Assembly: GCA_045612305.1 (NCBI GenBank)
Contig: JAZKYU010000059.1
Coordinates: 1 to 35,198, forward strand
Origin: HGM04593 sp045612305
GTDB lineage: Bacteria; Bacteroidota; Bacteroidia; Bacteroidales; Bacteroidaceae
Direction of reading: 5' to 3'
DNA length: 35,198 bases
The position numbers and the translations under genes are program-made. The number at the start of each line of letters is the position of its first letter. Position 1 is the first letter of the stretch. A model generated the notes under the pieces. That model made no database searches, was not told the origin of the DNA, and saw only the letters and a program-made list of their open reading frames with translations. Of this stretch, positions 8,364 to 14,900 are shown one piece after another.

Positions 8364-10361
8364 TTAGAAGGTTAATTTCGCTGTTAACCGCCACTGCCTT
8401 CCCGGCATTGGGTAATATCGTATAACATCGTAGTTTTCATTGGTAAAGTTCTGCACCTCACCCTGCAAACGCAGCACACCCCAAGCACCGAGAGCCCACT
8501 CGCGGCTTGCCGACAAGGAGTGCTCCACGTAGGATGCAATCTCGTTTTTTGCTATGTTCTGCGGCAGCATATAGCGCGTGCCCACCGCCGTGAGCATATA
8601 AGAGACATTCACCCATCGATTATTGAAAGTGAGAGAACTGTTACCAGAATGCCGTGGCGTGTAAGGAATCTGATGCCCATAATTCTTCGATGTTCTCTTT
8701 GTTTTGTCTATGGCGTGGGTATAGCTATAACTAGCATCCCACAAAAGCGACATCCCTTTTTGCAGAGACAGCTGTAGCGATGTGGTCACATCCACACCCT
8801 CAACCTGCACCTTACCATAATTCTTCATACTCCACACATACATAGTGGGCACGGCAACAATCTTGTCCTTCACACTATTGTAGTAACCATCGACCGAGAG
8901 CGAGAGAGTTGCACCTTCTTTAATCTGGGCCGAATAGAAGATACCGGCGTTGTATTGCGTAGCACGCTCGGGCTTGAGCCCCGTGTTTCCCATACGCTGG
9001 TAATAAAGGTCGGCAAACGTGGGCACACGATAGGCATCGCGGCACGAAGCCCGCAAGAAAACAGGCAACGAAGCTATTGGCCTCCACGACAAGGATATTG
9101 AGGGCGAAAGCCTCTGCTTGTCCTCTGCAGCCACACCACCGCCTTTCACATCGTCGTCGATGAAAGTACCCAAGAGCGAAGCTGTTGCAACAAGCACCTT
9201 GTTTTCGTAGCGCACAGCAAGCACCGTCTGCGAGTTCAAGCGACGAGGAGCTTTTCCGTTTTTAAAGTTATTGCTTAACGAAGAGCTGGTTACATCGCTC
9301 GACAAGGCAAACGAAAGCCCCCTGCAAGCATCGACCCCAAGCCCCACAGAAGCATAATACTCGTGCTGCGTGTTTCGGTCCTCGGAAAATCCCTGCACGT
9401 AATTCTTGTTCTCATCGCGATAACGCGAGTGCGAGTAATTATATTTCAAATGCGAGTAAAAGTGCCACTTGTCGGCAAAAAAGAGTTTATAAGAGGCTTG
9501 CGCAAAGAAATTATCGTCCCACAAACGCTCGGCCTTTTCGCTGTTATAGAAATTAACAGCACCCGGCAAGCCACGCTCCGAATTAAAATAATACAACTTC
9601 ACCGCGAGATTACCCCCCTGGCCAAAGTTTCCAAAAAGATTACCCTCGGCAACAACACTTTTCACATCACCGTTTTCGCGCCTTCTCTTCTCGGTCAAAC
9701 GCCCGTTTTCTAGCTCAAAGGGGTAGTCACCCTCTACACGCCGCGCATCTACCGAAGCCGAATAACTCCACACGCTATTAAAAACCCTTTCGCGCAACAG
9801 AGCTACACCGGCCGAGCCAAAATCCCCGGCAACAACCTTTAAAGAAGTTCTGTTTTCGCGCGGCTTGCAAGTAACAAGGCCTATCACGCCCCCCGACGAA
9901 AACGCCTTTGCCGAGCGGAATATATCGTTACCCTGCCCCACCTCCAGGGAGAGCACATCCACATTATCGAGCAAGAAACGGCCAACATCCACCTGCCCGC
10001 TTTGCGCATCGGACACAGCAACACCATCATATGTTACCGCAGTGTGTTTTGCTCCCAAGCCACGTATCGACACAGTCTTTAGGCCGCCCACACCGCCATA
10101 GTCGTGCACCTGCACACCAGCCATCTTCTTAACAGCATCGGCTACATTCTGTAAGCCCAAGCGCTCAATATCCCCTTTATCGATGCGCTGCAGAGGAGCA
10201 CCCGACAGCGCCCTGGCATCGACAAAGGCATCGACCACCTCCAGCTCGGCAAGATTATAAACCGAGCGAAGCGAGTCTGTACTCTGCGCATGACACAAAT
10301 GGCCACAAAACAACCAAACGCACAAAACATATGGCCAACAACCATAAAAAAATCTTTGCAT
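8364..10361 (-). CDS. btuB: BtuB-like TonB-dependent outer-membrane cobalamin receptor
   Basis: A 665-residue outer-membrane receptor with signal peptide ending near CHAQ. A short TonB-box-like segment (LAELEVVDAF) is followed by a plug domain (about 55-170; LQNVADAVKKMAGVQVHDYGG, VSIRGLGAKHTAVTYDGV) and a 22-strand-type barrel ending in the aromatic terminal strand WRLTAKLTF. Conserved receptor landmarks include FRASCRDAYRVPTFADLYY-like and GNTGLKPERATQYNAG. There is no N-terminal carboxypeptidase-like extension of the SusC type, which fits a BtuB-like rather than a SusC-like receptor. A cobalamin riboswitch lies directly upstream and btuG follows, so cobalamin or a related corrinoid is the expected substrate. 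Confidence 0.9.
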   Translation of the reverse strand: MQRFFYGCWPYVLCVWLFCGHLCHAQSTDSLRSVYNLAELEVVDAFVDARALSGAPLQRIDKGDIERLGLQNVADAVKKMAGVQVHDYGGVGGLKTVSIRGLGAKHTAVTYDGVAVSDAQSGQVDVGRFLLDNVDVLSLEVGQGNDIFRSAKAFSSGGVIGLVTCKPRENRTSLKVVAGDFGSAGVALLRERVFNSVWSYSASVDARRVEGDYPFELENGRLTEKRRRENGDVKSVVAEGNLFGNFGQGGNLAVKLYYFNSERGLPGAVNFYNSEKAERLWDDNFFAQASYKLFFADKWHFYSHLKYNYSHSRYRDENKNYVQGFSEDRNTQHEYYASVGLGVDACRGLSFALSSDVTSSSLSNNFKNGKAPRRLNSQTVLAVRYENKVLVATASLLGTFIDDDVKGGGVAAEDKQRLSPSISLSWRPIASLPVFLRASCRDAYRVPTFADLYYQRMGNTGLKPERATQYNAGIFYSAQIKEGATLSLSVDGYYNSVKDKIVAVPTMYVWSMKNYGKVQVEGVDVTTSLQLSLQKGMSLLWDASYSYTHAIDKTKRTSKNYGHQIPYTPRHSGNSSLTFNNRWVNVSYMLTAVGTRYMLPQNIAKNEIASYVEHSLSASREWALGAWGVLRLQGEVQNFTNENYDVIRYYPMPGRQWRLTAKLTF

Positions 10362-10410
10362 ATAAAAAGGTTTACCAAGCCTTTACCCGAGGCGTTGCAT
10401 AATACAAAAA

Positions 10411-10586
10411 GATAAGGCAGGTTTTCTGGCTTGTCCGCCTTCGGCAGCCTTCCCGCCGCACTTGCGACAGTGGCTCAAAGATTACCAAGGCATCTATGGA
10501 CACACAGCTACGGGTATAGCTCCGGATTTTAACCGGATTCCCTTTTACTAACCTTGCTCGTGACGAGCAACGGTTACACCTTTATC
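10411..10586 (-). ncRNA. Cobalamin (AdoCbl-type) riboswitch
   Basis: The minus-strand leader of btuB carries the hallmarks of a cobalamin riboswitch. GCCACTG is followed by GCGGGAAGGC, and there is a closing P1 helix between GATAAAGGT (minus strand from 10586) and ACCTGCCTTATC (ending at 10411), with a GCC bulge. Upstream elements include AGGGAATCCGG and an AGCTATACCCGTAGCTG region. The aptamer ends about 50 bases before the btuB start. That spacer contains the start-proximal GGTAAACC region, which could be sequestered, so control of translation initiation or of early termination are both possible. When cobalamin binds, btuB and btuG expression should be reduced. Confidence 0.92.
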
Positions 10587-10591
10587 CGGCA

Positions 10592-10623
10592 CAAATGTAA
10601 AACGATTTAGCGATATCTGCAAT
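10592..10623 (-). promoter_or_regulatory. Promoter of the riboswitch-btuB-btuG transcript
   Basis: On the minus strand TACATTTG (10599-10592) fits TAnnTTTG exactly. ATTG (10623-10620) lies 20 bases upstream as a -33 element. Transcription would start at about 10585, immediately at the 5' end of the riboswitch aptamer, which supports both calls. Confidence 0.75.
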
Positions 10624-10758
10624 AAAATTTAAAAAAAAAGAGCACAGCCCCGTGTATCACTACAGAGGGCTGCGAGGGGAATTGAATGATTAAGAAAAAG
10701 TTTTATCTATAAATTCGTTGCTGTTCATATTCTAAAACACACGCAGGGATAAAAAAGT

Positions 10759-10789
10759 TCTGAGTTATGAAAAAAAATCACAACTCAGA
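10759..10789 (-). terminator. Second hairpin terminator after rplI
   Basis: TCTGAGTT (10759-10766) pairs with AACTCAGA (10782-10789), and inner TGA/TCA extend the stem past one mismatch. On the minus strand a run of T follows (AACTTTTTTATC). It is a backup terminator behind the one at 10800-10829. Between it and the btuB promoter, about 135 bases hold nothing I can identify. Confidence 0.65.
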
Positions 10790-10799
10790 GAAAAAACAA

Positions 10800-10829
10800 T
10801 AAGAGGATGACTTAAAAGCCATCCTCTTA
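10800..10829 (-). terminator. Terminator of the rpsF-rpsR-rplI operon
   Basis: TAAGAGGATG (10800-10809) and CATCCTCTTA (10820-10829) form a perfect 10-bp stem with a ten-base loop. On the minus strand it is followed by TTGTTTTTTC. It lies 21 bases after the rplI stop. Confidence 0.85.
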
Positions 10830-10849
10830 CCTATAATTGCAAAATAAAA

Positions 10850-11299
10850 TTATTCAGCCGACTCTGCTACAACTGCGTAGGGAACCTTAACTGATACCTC
10901 TTTGTGCAAACGTACAGTTGCTGTGTAGTTGCCAATCTCTTTTGCAGCCTCAACAACAATAATCTTGCGGTCGATCTCAAAACCAAGTTTAGCAAGCTCC
11001 TCTGCAATCTGTATAGCGCCTACAGAACCGAAGATAGTACCGGTTGCGCTTACCTTTGTAGAGATTGTCAATGAAACGCCCTCCATCTTCTTTGCAAGCT
11101 CCTCAGCATCAGCCTTAATTTTGGCGAGCTTGTGAGCACGCTGGCGAAGGTTCTCAGCAAGAACTTTCTTTGCAGACTCTGTTGCAACGATTGCTTTGCC
11201 GGTGGGGATCAAATAATTACGGCCATAACCGTCTTTTACCTTAACGATATCGTCTTTGTAACCAAGGTTGATTACATCTTCTTTCAAAATTAACTCCAT
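10850..11299 (-). CDS. rplI: 50S ribosomal protein L9
   Basis: A 149-residue protein matching bL9, which binds 23S rRNA near the L1 stalk base and helps keep reading frame. The diagnostic N-terminus is clear: MELILKEDVINLGYKDDIVKVKDGYGRNYLIPTGKA has the GxKGD/DxVxVxxGYxRNYLxPxxxA pattern. The long connecting helix (about 40-80, rich in alanine and lysine) and the C-terminal RNA-binding domain (about 85-148) follow. Length is typical. It is the last gene of the rpsF-rpsR-rplI operon, 16 bases after rpsR, and two hairpin terminators follow it. Confidence 0.98.
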   Translation of the reverse strand: MELILKEDVINLGYKDDIVKVKDGYGRNYLIPTGKAIVATESAKKVLAENLRQRAHKLAKIKADAEELAKKMEGVSLTISTKVSATGTIFGSVGAIQIAEELAKLGFEIDRKIIVVEAAKEIGNYTATVRLHKEVSVKVPYAVVAESAE

Positions 11300-11315
11300 A
11301 ATTATTCCTCCTTTA

Positions 11316-11585
11316 TTATTTCATCATATCAGTTACGAAAGGCAGCAAAGCCAAGTGGCGTGCACGCTTAACAGCTTGAGCAATACGACGCTGGAACTTC
11401 AAAGAAGTACCTGTAATGCGACGGGGAAGAAGCTTACCCTGCTCATTCAAGAATTTCTTCAAGAATTCGGGATCTTTGTAATCGATATACTTGATACCGT
11501 TCTTTTTGAAACGGCAATATTTTTTCTTATCGACATCAACTGTGGGAGGTGTCAAATATCTAATTTCTGAAGGTGTCTGTGCCAT
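11316..11585 (-). CDS. rpsR: 30S ribosomal protein S18
   Basis: An 89-residue protein matching bS18, a component of the 30S platform that sits next to S6. Visible landmarks are YCRFKKNGIKYIDYKDPEFLKKFL, GKLLPRRITGTSLKFQRRIAQAVKRARHLALLPFV, both characteristic of S18. The N-terminal zinc-type cysteine pattern is reduced to a single cysteine, as in many bacteria. It starts 2 bases after the rpsF stop, so translation of the S6-S18 pair is probably coupled, in keeping with their heterodimer in the ribosome. Confidence 0.98.
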   Translation of the reverse strand: MAQTPSEIRYLTPPTVDVDKKKYCRFKKNGIKYIDYKDPEFLKKFLNEQGKLLPRRITGTSLKFQRRIAQAVKRARHLALLPFVTDMMK

Positions 11586-11587
11586 AA

Positions 11588-11929
11588 TTAGTTCTCCTTA
11601 TTACCTTTAAGATTTCTTCTTTTAGCAGCATACTCTGCAGCATACTTGTCCAATTTCACTACCAAAGAGCGAATAACGCGCTCGTCGCGACGATACTGCA
11701 ACTCCAACTTTGCAATCACTTTGGGATCTGCATTGAACTCAAACATTACATAGAAGCCTGTTGACTTCTTCTCAATGGGGTAAGCAAGTTTCTTAAGACC
11801 CCAGTTCTCCTCATTGACAATTTCTGCACCTTCAGCAGTGAGAATGCCCTTGAACTTCTCTACCGCTTCCTTCATCTGTGCATCAGACAAAACGGGAGTT
11901 AAAATGAAAACGGTTTCGTATTGATTCAT
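11588..11929 (-). CDS. rpsF: 30S ribosomal protein S6
   Basis: A 113-residue protein matching bS6. MNQYETVFILTPVLSD, the conserved NWGLKKLAYPIEKKSTGFYVMFEF core and the LELQYRRDERVIRSLVVKLDK C-terminal part are typical. A short basic tail follows. It is the first gene of the ribosomal operon, with an excellent promoter 51 bases upstream. In several bacteria the S6-S18 complex represses its own mRNA leader; I do not see an obvious copy of that motif in the short leader here. Confidence 0.98.
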   Translation of the reverse strand: MNQYETVFILTPVLSDAQMKEAVEKFKGILTAEGAEIVNEENWGLKKLAYPIEKKSTGFYVMFEFNADPKVIAKLELQYRRDERVIRSLVVKLDKYAAEYAAKRRNLKGNKEN

Positions 11930-11979
11930 TTTAGTTAATAAAAAAATTGGTTAAACATTCGTTTATCTAAACGCGGGTG

Positions 11980-12010
11980 CAAAGGTATGCATATTTTTTC
12001 AATTATCAAA
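11980..12010 (-). promoter_or_regulatory. Promoter of rpsF-rpsR-rplI
   Basis: On the minus strand TTTG (12010-12007) and TACCTTTG (11987-11980) are separated by 19 bases, a full match to the Bacteroides primary sigma factor consensus. The leader to the rpsF start is about 45 bases. Confidence 0.85.
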
Positions 12011-12124
12011 GATTTACGCAAAGGATTTAACAAACAAAGAGCAAAACCCGCGCTACCACCCTCTAAATTTGCAAAAGAATTATATTTTTTGAGCTAAAAA
12101 TTTTATTCTCTTAATATTTATATG

Positions 12125-12132
12125 TTACTTTG
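12125..12132 (+). promoter_or_regulatory. Possible -7 box for the 59-aa membrane protein
   Basis: TTACTTTG fits TAnnTTTG at seven of eight positions and lies 44 bases before the small gene's start. The -33 position at 19-base spacing reads TTTA (12102-12105). Confidence 0.45.
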
Positions 12133-12176
12133 CAACATTAAGCAAGTATATAAAGAATAAAAAACAATAATAAATT

Positions 12177-12356
12177 ATGGCAGCAAAAATTAAAAACCTC
12201 GGTCTTGCATTGATACTTATCGGCGCAGTTATCCTCATTCTCAGCCACTTTTGCGGTTGGAACAACATTAACGCCATCAATGTAGGCGCATACACAGGTA
12301 TGGTAGCAGGCCTCATAACCTATATCATCGCAGGCAAAAAAGCGATGGAGGAATAA
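12177..12356 (+). CDS. Small two-helix membrane protein (59 residues)
   Basis: An ATG at 12177 opens a 59-codon frame that ends with TAA at 12354-12356. The product starts MAAKIKNLGLALILIGAVIL and contains two hydrophobic segments (about residues 8-25 and 35-52) joined by a short HFCGWNNINAIN loop; it ends in a basic and acidic AGKKAMEE tail. I recall near-identical small proteins in Bacteroides genomes, which supports a real gene, but no function is known. It has its own candidate promoter and is followed 27 bases later by a strong terminator, so it is monocistronic. It lies between rpsF (divergent) and rprY (convergent). Confidence 0.75.
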   Translation: MAAKIKNLGLALILIGAVILILSHFCGWNNINAINVGAYTGMVAGLITYIIAGKKAMEE

Positions 12357-12380
12357 TCCCCATCCCTGAAAAACAAAAGA

Positions 12381-12417
12381 AACAAAAAGAGCGACCTTTG
12401 TGGTCGCTCTTTTTGTT
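12381..12417. terminator. Bidirectional terminator between the small membrane protein and rprY
   Basis: AAAAAGAGCGACC (12384-12396) and GGTCGCTCTTTTT (12402-12414) form a perfect stem around a five-base loop, extended by AAC/GTT on the outside. The A-run and T-run on each side make it suitable for stopping transcription from both convergent genes. Confidence 0.92.
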
Positions 12418-12435
12418 TGGCTGGAAGCACACACT

Positions 12436-13137
12436 TTAAACCTCAACCTCGGGGGCAATGAGCTTGTATCCCTTACCGTGGATGTTTATAATCTCTATAG
12501 ACTCATCGGCCTTCAAGTGCTTGCGCAGCTTGGTTATGTACACATCCATACTGCGGGCGTTGAAGTAGTTGTCGTCGGTCCACACGGTTTTGAGGGCAAA
12601 GTCGCGCTGCAAAATCTCGTTAGCATGGGCACACAGGAGGCTCAAGAGCTCCGACTCTTTTGTTGTGAGCTTTGTTTGCTGGTCGTCTATGGTAAGAAGT
12701 TGTTTTTGTGTATCAAACTGGAAACGACCTATTTTATAAAAGGTGTTAGTTTTTGCCTTCTTGCCACAAACGCGACGCAAGATAGCCTCTATACGCAACA
12801 CAAGTTCCTCCATTCTAAAGGGCTTTGTTATGTAGTCGTCGGCACCTATTTTAAATCCCTCGAGGATATCCTCGTTCAAAGACTTTGCAGTAAGGAATAT
12901 TATAGGTATCTCCGAGTTTACCGCGCGTATCTCCTGCGCAAGAGTAAAACCGTCTTTCACAGGCATCATCACGTCGAGCACGCAAAAATCGAAGTTACCC
13001 TTCAAGAAAGTTTTATAACCAACATCTCCGTCGGGACAAAGCTCGGCATAAAAACCTTTAGCCTGTAGATATTCACGCAACAGCATACCGAGGTTTTCGT
13101 CGTCCTCGCATAGCAAAATTCTCTGTTTCTCGTCCAT
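12436..13137 (-). CDS. rprY: RprY, OmpR-family response regulator
   Basis: A 233-residue OmpR/PhoB-type regulator. The receiver has the acidic pair in CEDDE, the phospho-acceptor D55 in VLDVMMP, TAKS and the lysine in YITKPF. The C-terminal winged helix (about 135-230) includes KLTTKESELLSLLCAHANEI, and SMDVYITKLRKHLK with the wing sequence IINIHGKGYKL. Sequence and pairing match RprY of Bacteroides fragilis, which acts with RprX and was first described through effects on tetracycline-resistance gene regulation; the natural signal is not established. The start lies five bases after the rprX stop, so the two form one operon ended by the bidirectional terminator. Confidence 0.93.
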   Translation of the reverse strand: MDEKQRILLCEDDENLGMLLREYLQAKGFYAELCPDGDVGYKTFLKGNFDFCVLDVMMPVKDGFTLAQEIRAVNSEIPIIFLTAKSLNEDILEGFKIGADDYITKPFRMEELVLRIEAILRRVCGKKAKTNTFYKIGRFQFDTQKQLLTIDDQQTKLTTKESELLSLLCAHANEILQRDFALKTVWTDDNYFNARSMDVYITKLRKHLKADESIEIINIHGKGYKLIAPEVEV

Positions 13138-13142
13138 AATTT

Positions 13143-14681
13143 TTATTTTAAAGGTAATACAATTATAAATGTTGTGCCCACACCCGGCTCGCTCTCGGCA
13201 CGTATAGAGCCTTTATGCGCTTGCACTATCTGTTTAACATAGGCAAGGCCCAAGCCGAAGCCCTTCACATCGTGCACATTACCGGTGTGTACTCTATAGA
13301 ATTTTTCAAAAATTTTCTTCAAATCTTCCTTGCGGATACCTATGCCGTTATCCTTTATCGAGAGCATAAAGTTTCCGTTACTGTTCCAGGTGCGCACCTC
13401 AAGCTGCAGGGGCACGTCGGCACGACGATACTTAACAGCGTTGTCCATAAGGTTGAATATCACGTTGGTAAAGTGCATCTCGTCGACAAAAACAAAGGGC
13501 GAGTCGGCATTAAGTTCCCACGAGAGCGTGCCACCATTCTGCTCCACCTTAACAGCAAAAGTATTTACAATACCCTCTACAAGATCGTTGGCGTCGAGCT
13601 CTTTCATCTTGAGCGCGGCGGTGTCTTTGTCGTCGAACATCGACATCTGCAGCACCTTGTCGACCTGGAAGCGCAAACGCTTTGTTTCGCTCGATATAAC
13701 CCCCGACAAGCGACCGAACATCTCGGGCGACTTTGACACTGAGCTATCTTGCAACATCTGCGCAGCAAGCGATATAGTAGATATGGGCGTTTTAAGCTCG
13801 TGGGTCATATTATTTATGAAGTCATTCTTCATCTCGGTTATCTTTTTATGTCTTATAGCCATATAAAGTGTTATCACAAATGTTATTAACAAAACAAAAG
13901 TGAACAGTATGGAAGGAATCATAAATTTAACCGAACTATAAATATATTTGTTCAAAACCGAGGTGGGGAAATTAACCTCGAGCACACCCATCTTGGCAGG
14001 CGGGTCGTTCTTGAATATCAACTCCTTGTATACATTATCCTTGTTGTCGGCCGAGAAGCCCGAGCTACGGTGCACCTCCTTCGAGTCGCCACGCAACACC
14101 CTAAAGTTGTAGGGCAACACTATACCGTTGTTGGCAAGCTCGGTTTTTATGCTGCTGTTGAGCTTGCTGAAATTTATTCTGCTCTGCAAGGGTTTCTCGC
14201 TTGCCTGGTAGAGCATATTATAGACAACCTCGTCGAGCACGGCACGCTGATATTTGTAGCGCTTGCTCAATATCTCCACAGAGAGCTTTTGTGCGTCGCG
14301 CACCGACATTTTACCGCGATTTGAATTTATTTGAAACTGCGACACCGACTGCGAAGGGTTTTTCACCACCGTCTTGAGCTCAAAAGCCGACAGCACGCTA
14401 CCCCCCTCGGACGAAGCCAAGTAGCTATGTTCAAGTTTCAGGAAACCATCTTTTATCTGCCCGCGATGAATATCTTTTTGAATATCCTTTGTAAGGTAGT
14501 GACGCATCTCCTCGAGCTCCAAATTATAAGCAACCTGATAGAGGCTGCGGCGCACGCCCTCCTCAAAGTGCTCGCGGCGCATATCCACCATAGCCTCAAT
14601 GTATGTGAGCTGCAAATAAAGAAGCCCCACACAACAAACGCTCATCACGAGCCCAACTATCCATATCGTAAGCTTTTTCAT
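13143..14681 (-). CDS. rprX: RprX, sensor histidine kinase
   Basis: A 512-residue membrane sensor kinase. It has an N-terminal membrane segment (about 5-23), an extracytoplasmic sensor region (about 30-250), a second membrane segment (about 254-276), and a DHp domain with THELKTPIST (H294). The ATP-binding domain carries NVIFNLMDNAVKYR, DNGIGI and GFGLGLAYVKQIV, so it appears fully competent. I chose ATG at 14681 (MKKLTIWIVG) rather than a longer frame from 14729, whose extra 16 residues are not hydrophobic-anchor-like. It matches RprX, partner of RprY, and lies directly upstream of it. A TATATTTG box sits only five bases before the start; I could not find a convincing -33 for it. Confidence 0.93.
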   Translation of the reverse strand: MKKLTIWIVGLVMSVCCVGLLYLQLTYIEAMVDMRREHFEEGVRRSLYQVAYNLELEEMRHYLTKDIQKDIHRGQIKDGFLKLEHSYLASSEGGSVLSAFELKTVVKNPSQSVSQFQINSNRGKMSVRDAQKLSVEILSKRYKYQRAVLDEVVYNMLYQASEKPLQSRINFSKLNSSIKTELANNGIVLPYNFRVLRGDSKEVHRSSGFSADNKDNVYKELIFKNDPPAKMGVLEVNFPTSVLNKYIYSSVKFMIPSILFTFVLLITFVITLYMAIRHKKITEMKNDFINNMTHELKTPISTISLAAQMLQDSSVSKSPEMFGRLSGVISSETKRLRFQVDKVLQMSMFDDKDTAALKMKELDANDLVEGIVNTFAVKVEQNGGTLSWELNADSPFVFVDEMHFTNVIFNLMDNAVKYRRADVPLQLEVRTWNSNGNFMLSIKDNGIGIRKEDLKKIFEKFYRVHTGNVHDVKGFGLGLAYVKQIVQAHKGSIRAESEPGVGTTFIIVLPLK

Positions 14682-14844
14682 ACAGCAAATATAAACACAA
14701 CTATCAAAGGTTGTATCACAAAGAGGCAAAAAAGAGCCTCGTTTTTCTTTTAATTAACATTTGCCAAAATTATAATTATTATTTTAACAACTTATTTTAT
14801 TAAAACAAGGAACTTTTCGCAAAACAGCATCGTTTTTTAACATA

Positions 14845-14880
14845 AAAAACAGCCAACCTTAAACAAAGGCTGGCTGTTTT
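14845..14880 (-). terminator. Terminator of fusA2
   Basis: AAAACAGCCA (14846-14855, with flanking A) pairs with TGGCTGTTTT (14871-14880), and inner CCTT/AAGG extend the stem past one mismatch. On the minus strand a T-run follows. It lies 20 bases after the fusA2 stop. The remaining bases up to rprX (14682-14844) are A/T-rich with no gene that I can see. Confidence 0.88.
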
Positions 14881-14900
14881 CTATCAAGCAGAGAGCGCAA

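Noticed and set aside
14686..14693. TATATTTG box just before rprX as its promoter
   Set aside because: The box is only five bases from the start codon and no TTTG lies 19-20 bases upstream; the true promoter is unclear.
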